From Gammaproteobacteria bacterium (GTDB lineage Bacteria > Pseudomonadota > Gammaproteobacteria > Pseudomonadales > Azotimanducaceae), in assembly GCA_026707945.1 (NCBI GenBank), contig JAPOVV010000016.1, forward strand, positions 62,001-126,000: a stretch of 64,000 nucleotides of DNA, written 5' to 3'. The notes beneath the pieces are model-generated. The model worked only from the letters and a program-made list of their open reading frames with translations. It was not told the origin of the DNA and did not search any database. The position numbers and the translations under genes are program-made. Within the stretch, counting starts at the first letter, position 1. Every line of letters begins with the position of its first letter. Shown in pieces: positions 17,775 to 26,053 of the stretch.

Positions 17775-17866
17775 ATTGCAAATTAGGTAATGAAAATGTT
17801 GCAAAATAGGTCATAAGATCATTGCGAATAGGGTGTTAGAATTATTGCAAACCAAGTAACGACCTG
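17775..17866 (+). repeat. Four tandem 23-bp direct repeats upstream of the DUF4143 gene
   Basis: The word TTGC recurs at exactly 17776, 17799, 17822 and 17845, marking four contiguous imperfect units of exactly 23 bp. Consensus of the first half is TTGCAAANTAGGT; the second half is A/T-rich and less conserved. The first two units agree at about 16 of 23 positions and the fourth is the most diverged. A 23-bp period is close to two helical turns, so bound proteins would lie on roughly the same face. The array ends 23 bp before the ATG of the ATPase. It could be an iteron-like operator, a remnant origin, or the recognition site of the ATPase. Confidence 0.8.
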
Positions 17867-17889
17867 TTCACGTGCCTAGCCAGCAAGTA

Positions 17890-19146
17890 ATGTCCTACAC
17901 ACCTAGAATCGCTGACCAGCAGCTAAGAAGCAAACTAGCATCTGCGTCAACCGTAGTGATCGAAGGACCAAAAGGCTGTGGGAAAACTGCAACGGCAAGT
18001 CAAGTTGCGAAAAGCGCGGTGTTCTTTGACACTGATATCGATGCTAGAGAGGCTTGTGACCTTGACCCAAACTTAGTGCTTGAGGGTGAAACGCCTAGAC
18101 TCTTCGATGAGTGGCAACTTGTGCCAAATCTTTGGAATCACGTCCGACGTGCATCAGATGCTCGACAACGTACGGGGAACTTCATACTAACGGGCTCCGC
18201 TACGCCAGCTGATGACATAACTCGTCACTCCGGAGCTGGTCGAATATCTAGATTGCAAATGCGCACTATGTCCTTATTTGAACTCGGACTCTCATCAGGG
18301 AACGTTTCCTTGGAAGACCTGCTTGCAAGAGAAAAGGTCAGCGCAGCTAGACCGGTTGCATCGATTGCTGACCTTGTCGAATACATATGTCGAGGCGGCT
18401 GGCCCGCGATGCAAAGTGAAAACCTCAGTACGGCGATGAGCTATGTGCGAGATTACGTTGCGGAAATAGTTCGAACTGATGTTGAGAACATGATCGGGGT
18501 GCGACACGACCCTATTCGGTTAATGCGCGTCATGCAATCCGTTGCACGAAACATCTCGACAGAAGTTACTCTAGCTAGTCTCGCACGGGATACGGACGAG
18601 ACGAACTACGACGTGCAGAACAAGACGGTAGCCAACTATCTATCTTCTTTGGAAAGACTCTTCGTAATGGAGGAATTGCGCCCATTTTCACCCCACTTGC
18701 GCTCCCGCGCTCGACTCCGCAAAACGCCGAAACGACATTTCACCGATCCCTCAATCGCGGTTGCTGCGCTACGAACGAATCCGGACCAGCTACTTAAGGA
18801 CCTCAACCATCTCCGTCTGCTCTTCGAATCCTTGATAGTTCATGAATTTCGTGTGTATGCCTCATTGCATGATGCGCAACTAAGCCACTATCGAGATAAC
18901 ACCGGCTTAGAGATTGATATGGTGATACAGACAGTTCCAGGTAGCTGGATTCCAGTTGAAGTGAAGCTTGGGGGTGGAGAATCGACAATTGACGCGGCTG
19001 CGGCTAATCTACTCAAGTTCGTCGACAAAGTCGACCTTGACCGAATGGGACAACCCGCCAACCTACTCATTGTGACGAGCACTGGCTATGCGTATCAACG
19101 TCACGATGGAGTTACTGTTGTACCGATCACTTCGCTTGGACCGTAG
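17890..19146 (+). CDS. AAA ATPase with C-terminal DUF4143 nuclease-like domain
   Basis: A 418-residue protein of the ATP-binding/DUF4143 family. Walker A is GPKGCGKT (about 26-33), the second strand with Walker B is LFDEWQ, and ILTGSATP is the sensor-like segment typical of the family. The central part is helical (RLMRVMQSVARNIS...TVANYLSSLERLFVMEELRPF), and the C-terminal domain has the PD-(D/E)xK-like layout: LFESLIVHEFRVY, then GLEIDMVI and PVEVKLGG (Asp and Glu-x-Lys). ATG 17890 is chosen because family members begin with the MxYxPRIxD pattern; GTG 17872 is also possible. Members are widespread, often patchy and probably mobile. It faces the mcrBC genes convergently. Function of the family is not established. 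Confidence 0.88.
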   Translation: MSYTPRIADQQLRSKLASASTVVIEGPKGCGKTATASQVAKSAVFFDTDIDAREACDLDPNLVLEGETPRLFDEWQLVPNLWNHVRRASDARQRTGNFILTGSATPADDITRHSGAGRISRLQMRTMSLFELGLSSGNVSLEDLLAREKVSAARPVASIADLVEYICRGGWPAMQSENLSTAMSYVRDYVAEIVRTDVENMIGVRHDPIRLMRVMQSVARNISTEVTLASLARDTDETNYDVQNKTVANYLSSLERLFVMEELRPFSPHLRSRARLRKTPKRHFTDPSIAVAALRTNPDQLLKDLNHLRLLFESLIVHEFRVYASLHDAQLSHYRDNTGLEIDMVIQTVPGSWIPVEVKLGGGESTIDAAAANLLKFVDKVDLDRMGQPANLLIVTSTGYAYQRHDGVTVVPITSLGP

Positions 19147-19224
19147 ATCTGTATATAGGAAATTCGCAATCTGCGCCAGGTTACTACCTATCCTGTTGGC
19201 AGACGTCTGTGTCCGGTACTGTGG

Positions 19225-20460
19225 TTAGCCGAGCAGTTCGCCCAATGCATGCGGTACGTCAGCATACTTACTGACATCCACAGACGCTATTTCGAACGGT
19301 ACATCAGTTCCGGAGACCGTCCATCGACGGTGAATACCAGGCTCACCAAGTTTCTCGTGCCAAGGATAAAGTAACACTAATCTGGTCGCGTCGTACGCCT
19401 GTGAATAGGCGAGCATTTGGTAGACATCTGACTGAGAAACACCTAGTAGACGATCGTCTTCCTTACTCAATACCTTCCACTTGGTATCCACTACGATATG
19501 ACCATTCACGATGATGTCTGGTCTCAGATTGAATATTCCTTCACGTCTATCTTGAAGTGCGAATTCGCTTCTGCATTGGAGAGTCACGAAATTCGCGCCG
19601 ATCGCTCTCTTGATACTCTGCCCAACGAACAATTCGAATAGATCATTCATCTTGAACAGGAGGGCAATACCCGGCATTGAACCTGCTGTAGTGTTTTGCC
19701 AGTTTCCAGTCAGGAAAAGTCGAGCAAACTGGTAAATATGGTGAAATAGCGTGTTTGTCCGGTCTAGACGCACAGGCTCCTGCAAAGGTCGGAAACTATC
19801 GCTTACCAAGTCAAACCTCGCGGACAGTTCGTTTAGGAGACGTTCATTGGAACTACGACGAACTAGGTTTTGAAGCAATTTGACAGTCGCTTTCAAAACT
19901 CGATTCAATGGTGTATCCACGGAGAGTTCATCGAACTGACACGCCAATCGGTCTGCACGTGTGACATGCAACAACATTTGTCGGCTGCTATTCAATTTAC
20001 CTCGTAAGAGTGGGAGATCCTCCTCTCTTTGCCGATAGCGGTGTGGCAATCCTCTGCGACTCGCTTCGCGCAATCGGTTTGCGAACACGCCGATCAGTAT
20101 CTCTAGTAGGTCGCGATGTTGAGCGCTCATAGCTGCCAGGTCGCTGGTACTAATAGGTAACTGAAATGCTGTTGCGATCATGTGCACAAGAGCTTGCCGA
20201 ACGTCGTACGTTTCGCCACTAATCTTGGGAAGTATTTCAATAGAAACACCGGGCACTGATAAAAATCCAACCACTGGTCCTGCCTTCAATCCGGGCGTAG
20301 TGGTCTTCGTGAGTACCTGCTCAGCACTCTTAAGCCTTTGTTTATGACGATCAGCTAAAGAGAGTAGTTTCTTGACGCTACTCTCGTCAATGGGATTCTC
20401 TTTTAGACTGAGTTCCTCCCACTCCAAAAGCTCAAGGGGTTGCATCGGCGGATGCGCCAT
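19225..20460 (-). CDS. mcrC: McrC, nuclease subunit of a McrBC type IV restriction system
   Basis: A 411-residue McrC. The N-terminus forms the DUF2357/McrB-contacting region, with VVGFLSVPGVSIEILPKI as its typical strand. The middle carries DLPLLRGKLNSSRQM and a helical segment with CQFDELSVDTPLNRVLKA, a McrC hallmark. The C-terminal PD-(D/E)xK nuclease has LRPDIIV (Asp), VVDTKWK (Asp...Lys) and the helix SQSDVYQMLAYSQAY. McrC stimulates GTP hydrolysis by McrB and cuts DNA between modified sites. It starts 5 bp after the mcrB stop in the same direction, so the two are co-expressed. Confidence 0.92.
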   Translation of the reverse strand: MAHPPMQPLELLEWEELSLKENPIDESSVKKLLSLADRHKQRLKSAEQVLTKTTTPGLKAGPVVGFLSVPGVSIEILPKISGETYDVRQALVHMIATAFQLPISTSDLAAMSAQHRDLLEILIGVFANRLREASRRGLPHRYRQREEDLPLLRGKLNSSRQMLLHVTRADRLACQFDELSVDTPLNRVLKATVKLLQNLVRRSSNERLLNELSARFDLVSDSFRPLQEPVRLDRTNTLFHHIYQFARLFLTGNWQNTTAGSMPGIALLFKMNDLFELFVGQSIKRAIGANFVTLQCRSEFALQDRREGIFNLRPDIIVNGHIVVDTKWKVLSKEDDRLLGVSQSDVYQMLAYSQAYDATRLVLLYPWHEKLGEPGIHRRWTVSGTDVPFEIASVDVSKYADVPHALGELLG

Positions 20461-20465
20461 TCAAA

Positions 20466-22679
20466 TCAATCCGACGAATCACTTAGAAGTTGCTCGTACG
20501 CGTTTGGCGGGAAGGTGTCCTGAACTGACCATTGATACCGATCTTCTTCAAATTCGGAATCTAGTCCTGGCGGCAAGCTCAAAGTACTCCTTGCGATGAA
20601 TGCACTGTTGTTACCCAAGACGCTGCGGACCTTGCTCCAGTCATCGTAGAAATACTCGGCGATTAGAGGAATGACTTTCCGTCTCATGATTTCGTCTAGT
20701 TGGTCGCGATCAGTTGCTTTCATTAACCATGCATGCCCAATCAGGTGGTCACGATCAACTAGATATTCCAACCTTTCGTTGATCGTCTGGAGGACATTGG
20801 GCAAGTCCACTTCACATCTCTGACCAGCCTCCTTCAGGAGCTCCGCATTTGGCGGCATTTCTTCAAAGTGAAAACGGCGACGTAAAGCAGTATCGAGCAG
20901 AGCGATCGAACGATCGGCCGTATTCATGGTTCCTACTATGTAGAGATTCGAAGGCAGCACGAACTCCTTACCGGAATAAGGCAGTCTAATCCTTAGCTCA
21001 TTTTGAGCGCTCTCTCGTTTGTCCTCTTCTAATAGTGTGATCAGCTCACCCAGCACCTTAGAGATATTCGCCCGATTTATCTCGTCGATGATGAGAACAT
21101 AGTTCGAATCATCTTGAATATCCCCGACTAGACGTTTAAGAACACCATCCTGAACCCGATAAACGACGCCTTCATCTTTCTCAATTGGCCGAATACCTTC
21201 GACGAATTCCTCATACCCATACGACTGGTGAAAGGTTATCAAGACGATCCGACCTTGCCTAACCAACTCTTCGTACCGTTCTTTCAGTCTACGAGCTTCT
21301 GTTAGTTCTCCGTCACAGATCTCAACGCTTCGTGACATTGTGTGGTAGGTTTTGCCTGTTCCAGGCGGACCGTAGAGAATTGTGTTTAAGGTGAATTGCT
21401 TGTCATTTTGAGCTTTGGGTTGAACTTTGCGATTCTCGACGATTTCTCCCCATACCTGCTCTAGTAGCTTTGCCGTTCGTGGTTTGATGGCTATTCCTGA
21501 CGATTGAGGAAACCAAACCTGTTGATCGACATTTATCCCGTCGAGGTTTGATTTGGCTAAGTAAGGGTCGCCGTATGTTGGGTCTTGTATACGCGTGAAT
21601 AACACCTTCACGAATTGATATTCAACTCCTTCTCCTCGCTTTTCTTCCTCCCAATGGGATGCCCTTTGGGGATCGGTTGCGATATCCCCAATCGCAATAA
21701 TTCCTCGTGGGTCTGAACCTGATCTAACCAAAAAGGCTCTATCACCTCTTCGAGCATCGCGATTGTTGCAACTCCAGTCATGGACCACGAACTGACCGTC
21801 ACGGGTTGCTAGCCGATCTTCAGCAAAGCTTGGCCAATCCCATCGGTTTGGATTCCAACTAAATAGAAAAGCCTGTCTCTTATCTTCACGCCAAACACTG
21901 CTGAGGGGCGGAACATAGAAATCGAGTACCTTCGTTTCATACATCGTTTCACTCTCTTGGCGTATTTCAAAGAGAATGTGGTCAGTCTCTAATCTCGAAA
22001 GACCATTAAATTCCGCTGATGTCATCCCTCTGAAACTCTGAACAATGTCCTTTCGGTGATTCCCCCCGAAGATTCGCTCAAAGACATCCGGGAACAGTAG
22101 GAACAAGAGCATATGCCTTAGTTGCCGGTATTCGTTGACCTCGAATTGCTGAAGCCACTCAGCGAATACCCAAGGATCTACTAACACTGACTCCCGCTCG
22201 CGTTCTGCTTGACCCTTGATCGCAAGCATCACTCGAACGAAGTACGAGAACTCCTTCCAATAAAGCGCTAAGAATCCTGGACCACCACTGCCGATTCCGC
22301 TGAGTATTTCATTGGAAATCCATTCGGAGTTTTCGGGAAACAACTCACCCGACCACTCCCAGATTACTTGAATGTTCTTTTTCTTGGTTTCGACGGTAAT
22401 GTTGCTTGGACACAGATACATAACCCATATCATCTCAGCAGCTAGCAGCTTCACAGGCGGGTTACTTGATTCAAGTTGACTTTCAAGCTTTGCTAGGAAA
22501 TTCCCCTCCCTTGGATCGAGCTGATTTACGTATCGTTCCTCCAGCTCTTTAAGATTTGCTAGCGTCCATAACGATCCATTGTCAAACACTGAACCATCAG
22601 AAAACAATCCCGTGCCTTTCCAGTGCTCCGCAGCACGTAATATCGGCTCCGAATGAGAGCCTGGGCAGTATCGGCTCAT
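20466..22679 (-). CDS. mcrB: McrB-type GTPase with EVE-like modified-base reader domain
   Basis: A 737-residue protein with three parts. Residues 1 to about 260 are a helical region with no recognised fold. Residues about 268-405 look like an EVE domain, a PUA-like reader of modified cytosine: AFLFSWNPNRWDW, RRGDRAFLVRSG, RGIIAIGDI and a long final strand-helix. The C-terminal AAA+ motor has Walker A GPPGTGKT (437-444), Walker B IIDEINR (530-536) and the McrB-specific MNTADRS (585-591) used for GTP specificity. EVE-McrB pairs restrict DNA carrying modified cytosines. Domain choice at the N-terminus differs between systems and sets which base is read. Confidence 0.92.
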   Translation of the reverse strand: MSRYCPGSHSEPILRAAEHWKGTGLFSDGSVFDNGSLWTLANLKELEERYVNQLDPREGNFLAKLESQLESSNPPVKLLAAEMIWVMYLCPSNITVETKKKNIQVIWEWSGELFPENSEWISNEILSGIGSGGPGFLALYWKEFSYFVRVMLAIKGQAERERESVLVDPWVFAEWLQQFEVNEYRQLRHMLLFLLFPDVFERIFGGNHRKDIVQSFRGMTSAEFNGLSRLETDHILFEIRQESETMYETKVLDFYVPPLSSVWREDKRQAFLFSWNPNRWDWPSFAEDRLATRDGQFVVHDWSCNNRDARRGDRAFLVRSGSDPRGIIAIGDIATDPQRASHWEEEKRGEGVEYQFVKVLFTRIQDPTYGDPYLAKSNLDGINVDQQVWFPQSSGIAIKPRTAKLLEQVWGEIVENRKVQPKAQNDKQFTLNTILYGPPGTGKTYHTMSRSVEICDGELTEARRLKERYEELVRQGRIVLITFHQSYGYEEFVEGIRPIEKDEGVVYRVQDGVLKRLVGDIQDDSNYVLIIDEINRANISKVLGELITLLEEDKRESAQNELRIRLPYSGKEFVLPSNLYIVGTMNTADRSIALLDTALRRRFHFEEMPPNAELLKEAGQRCEVDLPNVLQTINERLEYLVDRDHLIGHAWLMKATDRDQLDEIMRRKVIPLIAEYFYDDWSKVRSVLGNNSAFIARSTLSLPPGLDSEFEEDRYQWSVQDTFPPNAYEQLLSDSSD

Positions 22680-22901
22680 CTATCTACCTTCACCCGTACA
22701 AGACAGTCTCTATTAACACGGTACATCAAAATCTCCATGTGCTTTTATCGCTAGCATACTAACATCCTCAATGCCCAATTCGACAAACATGGATTCGCGC
22801 ACTTTTGTGAGCCTCTCGTAAAGGAGAATTTCCGAACGAGACCCCAAAGCTGAAAATCTCACACTGAGCTTCACTCACTATCCGGCTGTAGAACCATTCA
22901 A

Positions 22902-23546
22902 ATGCCAAACCAACAAGCCATTCAAATCTGGGGGGCAGGTACCACGCGTACATTCCGTCCGGTGTGGACTGCCGAAGAGCTCAATCTCGACTACGACCTA
23001 GTGCCAATCGGGCCTCGAACCGGTGAAACCCAGACACCAGAATTCACACGACTCAATCCCAAACAAAAAATCCCAGCTTTAGTCGATGGCGACTTGACAC
23101 TCTCGGAGAGCGTAGCCATGTGTCGCTATCTCATCGGACGCTACGGGGATGCTTCAACGCTCTTAATCCCAGCCGATATTGAGACGCGCGCACGCGAGGA
23201 TGAGTGGGTTTGTTATTGCTATGGCGAGCTCGATGAAACGAGCCTCTACGTAATGCGGCGGCACGGTGACCTCAAGGGAATCTACGGTGAAGCGCCGAAC
23301 TCTCTTTTAGCTGCAAGAGACTACGCTAACAAGCACCTCAAAGTGGTTTCCGATCACTTAGAAGACAAAAAACATTTGGTCGGCAATCGCTTCGGATTGG
23401 CGGACATCATCCTGATCTCGTGCCTGGACTGGGCAATCAATTACGGGTTTGAACTTTCTGCGCCGTTAATGCGTTATCGAGAGCGAATCATCCAACGCGA
23501 TGCCTACAAGGCGGCGTATGGCGCCAACTATTCGCAACAACCATAA
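22902..23546 (+). CDS. Glutathione S-transferase family protein
   Basis: A 214-residue protein with a thioredoxin-like N-terminal domain (IQIWGAGTTRTFRPVWTAEEL) and the glutathione-contacting NPKQKIPALVDGDLTLSESVAMCRYL, including the cis-proline KIPALV and the ES pair. The C-terminal helical domain has the N-capping box GNRFGLADI. Ser/Thr near the start (TTRTFR) would be the catalytic position. It sits 11 bp upstream of a CaiB-type CoA-transferase with AAGGA, so they are likely co-transcribed; a detoxification or isomerase step in the same pathway is possible. Not a clear maleylacetoacetate isomerase. Confidence 0.88.
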   Translation: MPNQQAIQIWGAGTTRTFRPVWTAEELNLDYDLVPIGPRTGETQTPEFTRLNPKQKIPALVDGDLTLSESVAMCRYLIGRYGDASTLLIPADIETRAREDEWVCYCYGELDETSLYVMRRHGDLKGIYGEAPNSLLAARDYANKHLKVVSDHLEDKKHLVGNRFGLADIILISCLDWAINYGFELSAPLMRYRERIIQRDAYKAAYGANYSQQP

Positions 23547-23557
23547 AAGGAACGAAC

Positions 23558-24742
23558 ATGGGACCGCTTCAAGGACTTAGAGTAATCGATTTGACAAGCA
23601 TGATTTCAGGTCCTGCAGCTGCAGCGATGCTATGCGATCAAGGCGCTGAAGTCATTAAAGTTGAGCCAATTCAAGGCGAGCAAATGCGGTTGATGGGACG
23701 GCCGCGCAATGGCTCGCCTCCGACGTTCTTTTCGTGCAATCGCGGAAAGCGATCCATTGCGCTCGACTTAAAAAGCGATGCAGGGAAGGAGTTGCTATGG
23801 CGGTTGGTCGAAAGCGCGGACGTTCTGGTTCAGAATTTTCGACCAGGTGCGATGGATCGGTTGGGTTTTTCAGATCAAGCGGTACGTGAGAAAAACCCGC
23901 GCATCATCTATGTCTCCATTAGCGGTTTCGGCGAAACGGGTCCATACGCGAATCAGCGAGTCTACGATCCGGTGATTCAAGCATTGTCCGGCGCGACCGA
24001 CATTCAAGCACATCGCGAAACTCGAGAACCGGAAATGTTTCGCGTTGTTATTGCTGACAAAGTCACGTCCTTGACCGCTGCTCAAGCGATTGTGAGCGCG
24101 CTTTACCACCGCGAGCGCACCGGGGAAGGTCAGCATATCAAACTCTCAATGCTGGACTCTTTGCTCGCGTTTTTTTGGCCGGAAGGAATGGGAGGCATTA
24201 CGTACGAAGACGCGGAGTTTGACACTTCAATTGGTTCAGGATCCATGGACTTGATTTATCGAACGAAGGATGGATTCATAACGGCCGGAGTGGTTTCTGA
24301 TCGGGAATGGGTTGGCATGTGTCGTTCGCTAGACCGTGAAGATCTAATCAACGATGAACGCTTCGCCACAACACGGGCACGTCTTCGCCATACCGAAGAA
24401 CGCAAGAGAATCACCGCTCAGGAGATTGGCACGTGGAATACCGCTGAGATATTGGCGAGACTCAACGACAACGATGTGCCGAATGCTCCACTACTCAGAC
24501 GCAAGGAACTCCTGGAGAACGAGCAGATCGTTGCGAGCGAGTCGATCGAGAGTATTGATTTTGAAGGTTTCGGAGTCGTTCGCCAAGCACGTCCGGCAGC
24601 TCGATTCAGTGAAACACCTAGCGAGATTAACGGACCTTCCCCGAAACTTGGCGAACACTCGCTTGCATTGTTGGCACAGCTTGGTTACGCTGACGAAGAC
24701 GTGCAAGCACTTTTGAATGACGGCGTGGTCGGGAGCAGTTGA
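23558..24742 (+). CDS. CaiB/BaiF family CoA-transferase (class III)
   Basis: A 394-residue class III CoA-transferase. Family landmarks: GLRVIDLTSMISGPAAAAML, GAEVIKVEP, SCNRGKRSIALDLK, DVLVQNFRPGAMDRLG, YVSISGFGETGPYA and RTGEGQHIKLSMLDSLLAF. The aspartate acting as the acyl carrier would lie in the DPVIQALSG-to-TSLTAAQAI interval. The protein moves CoA between carboxylic acids without free intermediates. A Shine-Dalgarno AAGGA precedes the ATG. It is coupled to the GST gene, suggesting a shared pathway for an organic acid or aromatic compound; the substrate cannot be read. Confidence 0.9.
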   Translation: MGPLQGLRVIDLTSMISGPAAAAMLCDQGAEVIKVEPIQGEQMRLMGRPRNGSPPTFFSCNRGKRSIALDLKSDAGKELLWRLVESADVLVQNFRPGAMDRLGFSDQAVREKNPRIIYVSISGFGETGPYANQRVYDPVIQALSGATDIQAHRETREPEMFRVVIADKVTSLTAAQAIVSALYHRERTGEGQHIKLSMLDSLLAFFWPEGMGGITYEDAEFDTSIGSGSMDLIYRTKDGFITAGVVSDREWVGMCRSLDREDLINDERFATTRARLRHTEERKRITAQEIGTWNTAEILARLNDNDVPNAPLLRRKELLENEQIVASESIESIDFEGFGVVRQARPAARFSETPSEINGPSPKLGEHSLALLAQLGYADEDVQALLNDGVVGSS

Positions 24743-24903
24743 GCGTGCTGATCTCGTGATATTTATCAATCGTCCTCAAATCGATGATCCCGATGCGCGT
24801 AAACGAGAATTACTTGCTCAGGAATACTCTGCGTCAAGCATCAATCAAGCGCGGAATTTCATAATGCTGATATCAGATTCGCTTTAGCGAAACTCCATTC
24901 AAT

Positions 24904-25695
24904 ATGTCTAAGGTCGTCGAGCGCAATATCCACTTAGCTCAGTCGGAGCTAGAGGGATTTAAAGAAAACGGGTTTCTTAATCTAGGGCAAGTCCTTTCAA
25001 CGAAAGAGGTCGCCAAATTCCTATCGATGTTCGACGAAGATCGCAGGAACTACCCGTATATGTGGCATCCATATGGCTATCGTCAGGAGGCAAACTACGA
25101 AGCCTTAATCAGCAGTCCTCGCTTCGACGACCTCATTCGTCATCCTGCCATCCTGCCTAAGATCGAAGCACTTATGGGCGGACCTGTCTGCTTCGGTGAG
25201 ATCGGCCTTCGACGCATGGGTGCATACGAAGGCGAAGTACATCAGGCGTGGCATCGAGACAGGGGCTACTGGGAAGAACATCCTCTCCGTCTCGACTATT
25301 TACAGCTGATCGTATACCTAACCGACGTCGACGAAACAACTCACTGTTTCAGCATTTCGACAGAGACTGTGTCAGATAAGCCGTTTAAATCGGCGAATGA
25401 CCAGCTTCGTCGAAGTGCAGCTACTCATCTTCACGGACCTGCAGGTACGTGCGCATTGTTCAATGTCGCCTTGTTTCATACCGCTACCACGAGACCTACC
25501 GAGGCAGATCGAAAGACGGTTCAAATCTACTACGGGCATCGTGACCGCGCACCATTAGCCAATGATTCGGGTATACCGACTCGATTGAGCGAGCATCCCC
25601 ACGATGAGGCTACGAGATCGTTTTATGGAAACATAAATGAACGTACTCGACTCTACATGCGTGCGTACGGCTCAGACTCAGCAAATGAACATTGA
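24904..25695 (+). CDS. Phytanoyl-CoA dioxygenase family protein (Fe(II)/2-oxoglutarate oxygenase)
   Basis: A 263-residue protein with the double-stranded beta-helix of PhyH-type oxygenases. The facial triad is visible as HRD (in AWHRDRGYW) and a distal histidine in ALFHTATTRPT, with the 2-oxoglutarate-binding arginine just after (RPTEADRKTVQIYYGHRDR). The YLQLIVYLTDVDETTHCFSIS segment is the core strand pair. It would hydroxylate an unknown substrate with loss of CO2 from 2-oxoglutarate. It follows the CaiB gene by 161 bp. Confidence 0.88.
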   Translation: MSKVVERNIHLAQSELEGFKENGFLNLGQVLSTKEVAKFLSMFDEDRRNYPYMWHPYGYRQEANYEALISSPRFDDLIRHPAILPKIEALMGGPVCFGEIGLRRMGAYEGEVHQAWHRDRGYWEEHPLRLDYLQLIVYLTDVDETTHCFSISTETVSDKPFKSANDQLRRSAATHLHGPAGTCALFNVALFHTATTRPTEADRKTVQIYYGHRDRAPLANDSGIPTRLSEHPHDEATRSFYGNINERTRLYMRAYGSDSANEH

Positions 25696-26053
25696 CCCTC
25701 GTTCCAATCAGATGTTCATACTCAGCCATTCCAACGAAGAGATCTAGTTCGTAGAAAAACTGATCGAAGCCACGCATCCCGTGTCAATCGACACAAGGTC
25801 TTCAGCGACGTGCGAATAACGCTTTCGCATGTCTCCGGTACGGTACGAAAAGCTTTTCTCCTACGTAAGCTCACCCGCATCCTTTCCCCATCTACCACCA
25901 TCGCATATGCGGGAATCGTCTGCGCCGGCGAAGAATCAGTACGACCGCTTTTGTTCACCATACATAAATAACGTTGAGGACCTGAGACAAAACTACTCTC
26001 GTTGACGACATAAACAATAGACACTAACTAGAAACTGCCCATCGAATTTCGAC
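25696..26053 (+). other. 358-bp intergenic region
   Basis: No supported gene. Two inverted repeats are visible: GTGT/ACAC around 25782-25796 and CCCGCAT...ATGCGGG around 25887-25917 with a 20-bp loop. The minus-strand open frame here (25722-26024) lacks a ribosome-binding site and any family pattern. The A/T-rich stretch at about 25960-26020 is a likely promoter area for the sigma-factor gene, but no boxes are convincing. Confidence 0.3.

Noticed and set aside
17587-17809. Short open frames before the tandem repeats
   Set aside because: No domain, no ribosome-binding site, and they run into the repeat array.
25722-26024. 100-residue minus-strand frame between the oxygenase and sigma-factor genes
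   Set aside because: Composition is low in hydrophobic residues and no family pattern or start signal is visible.
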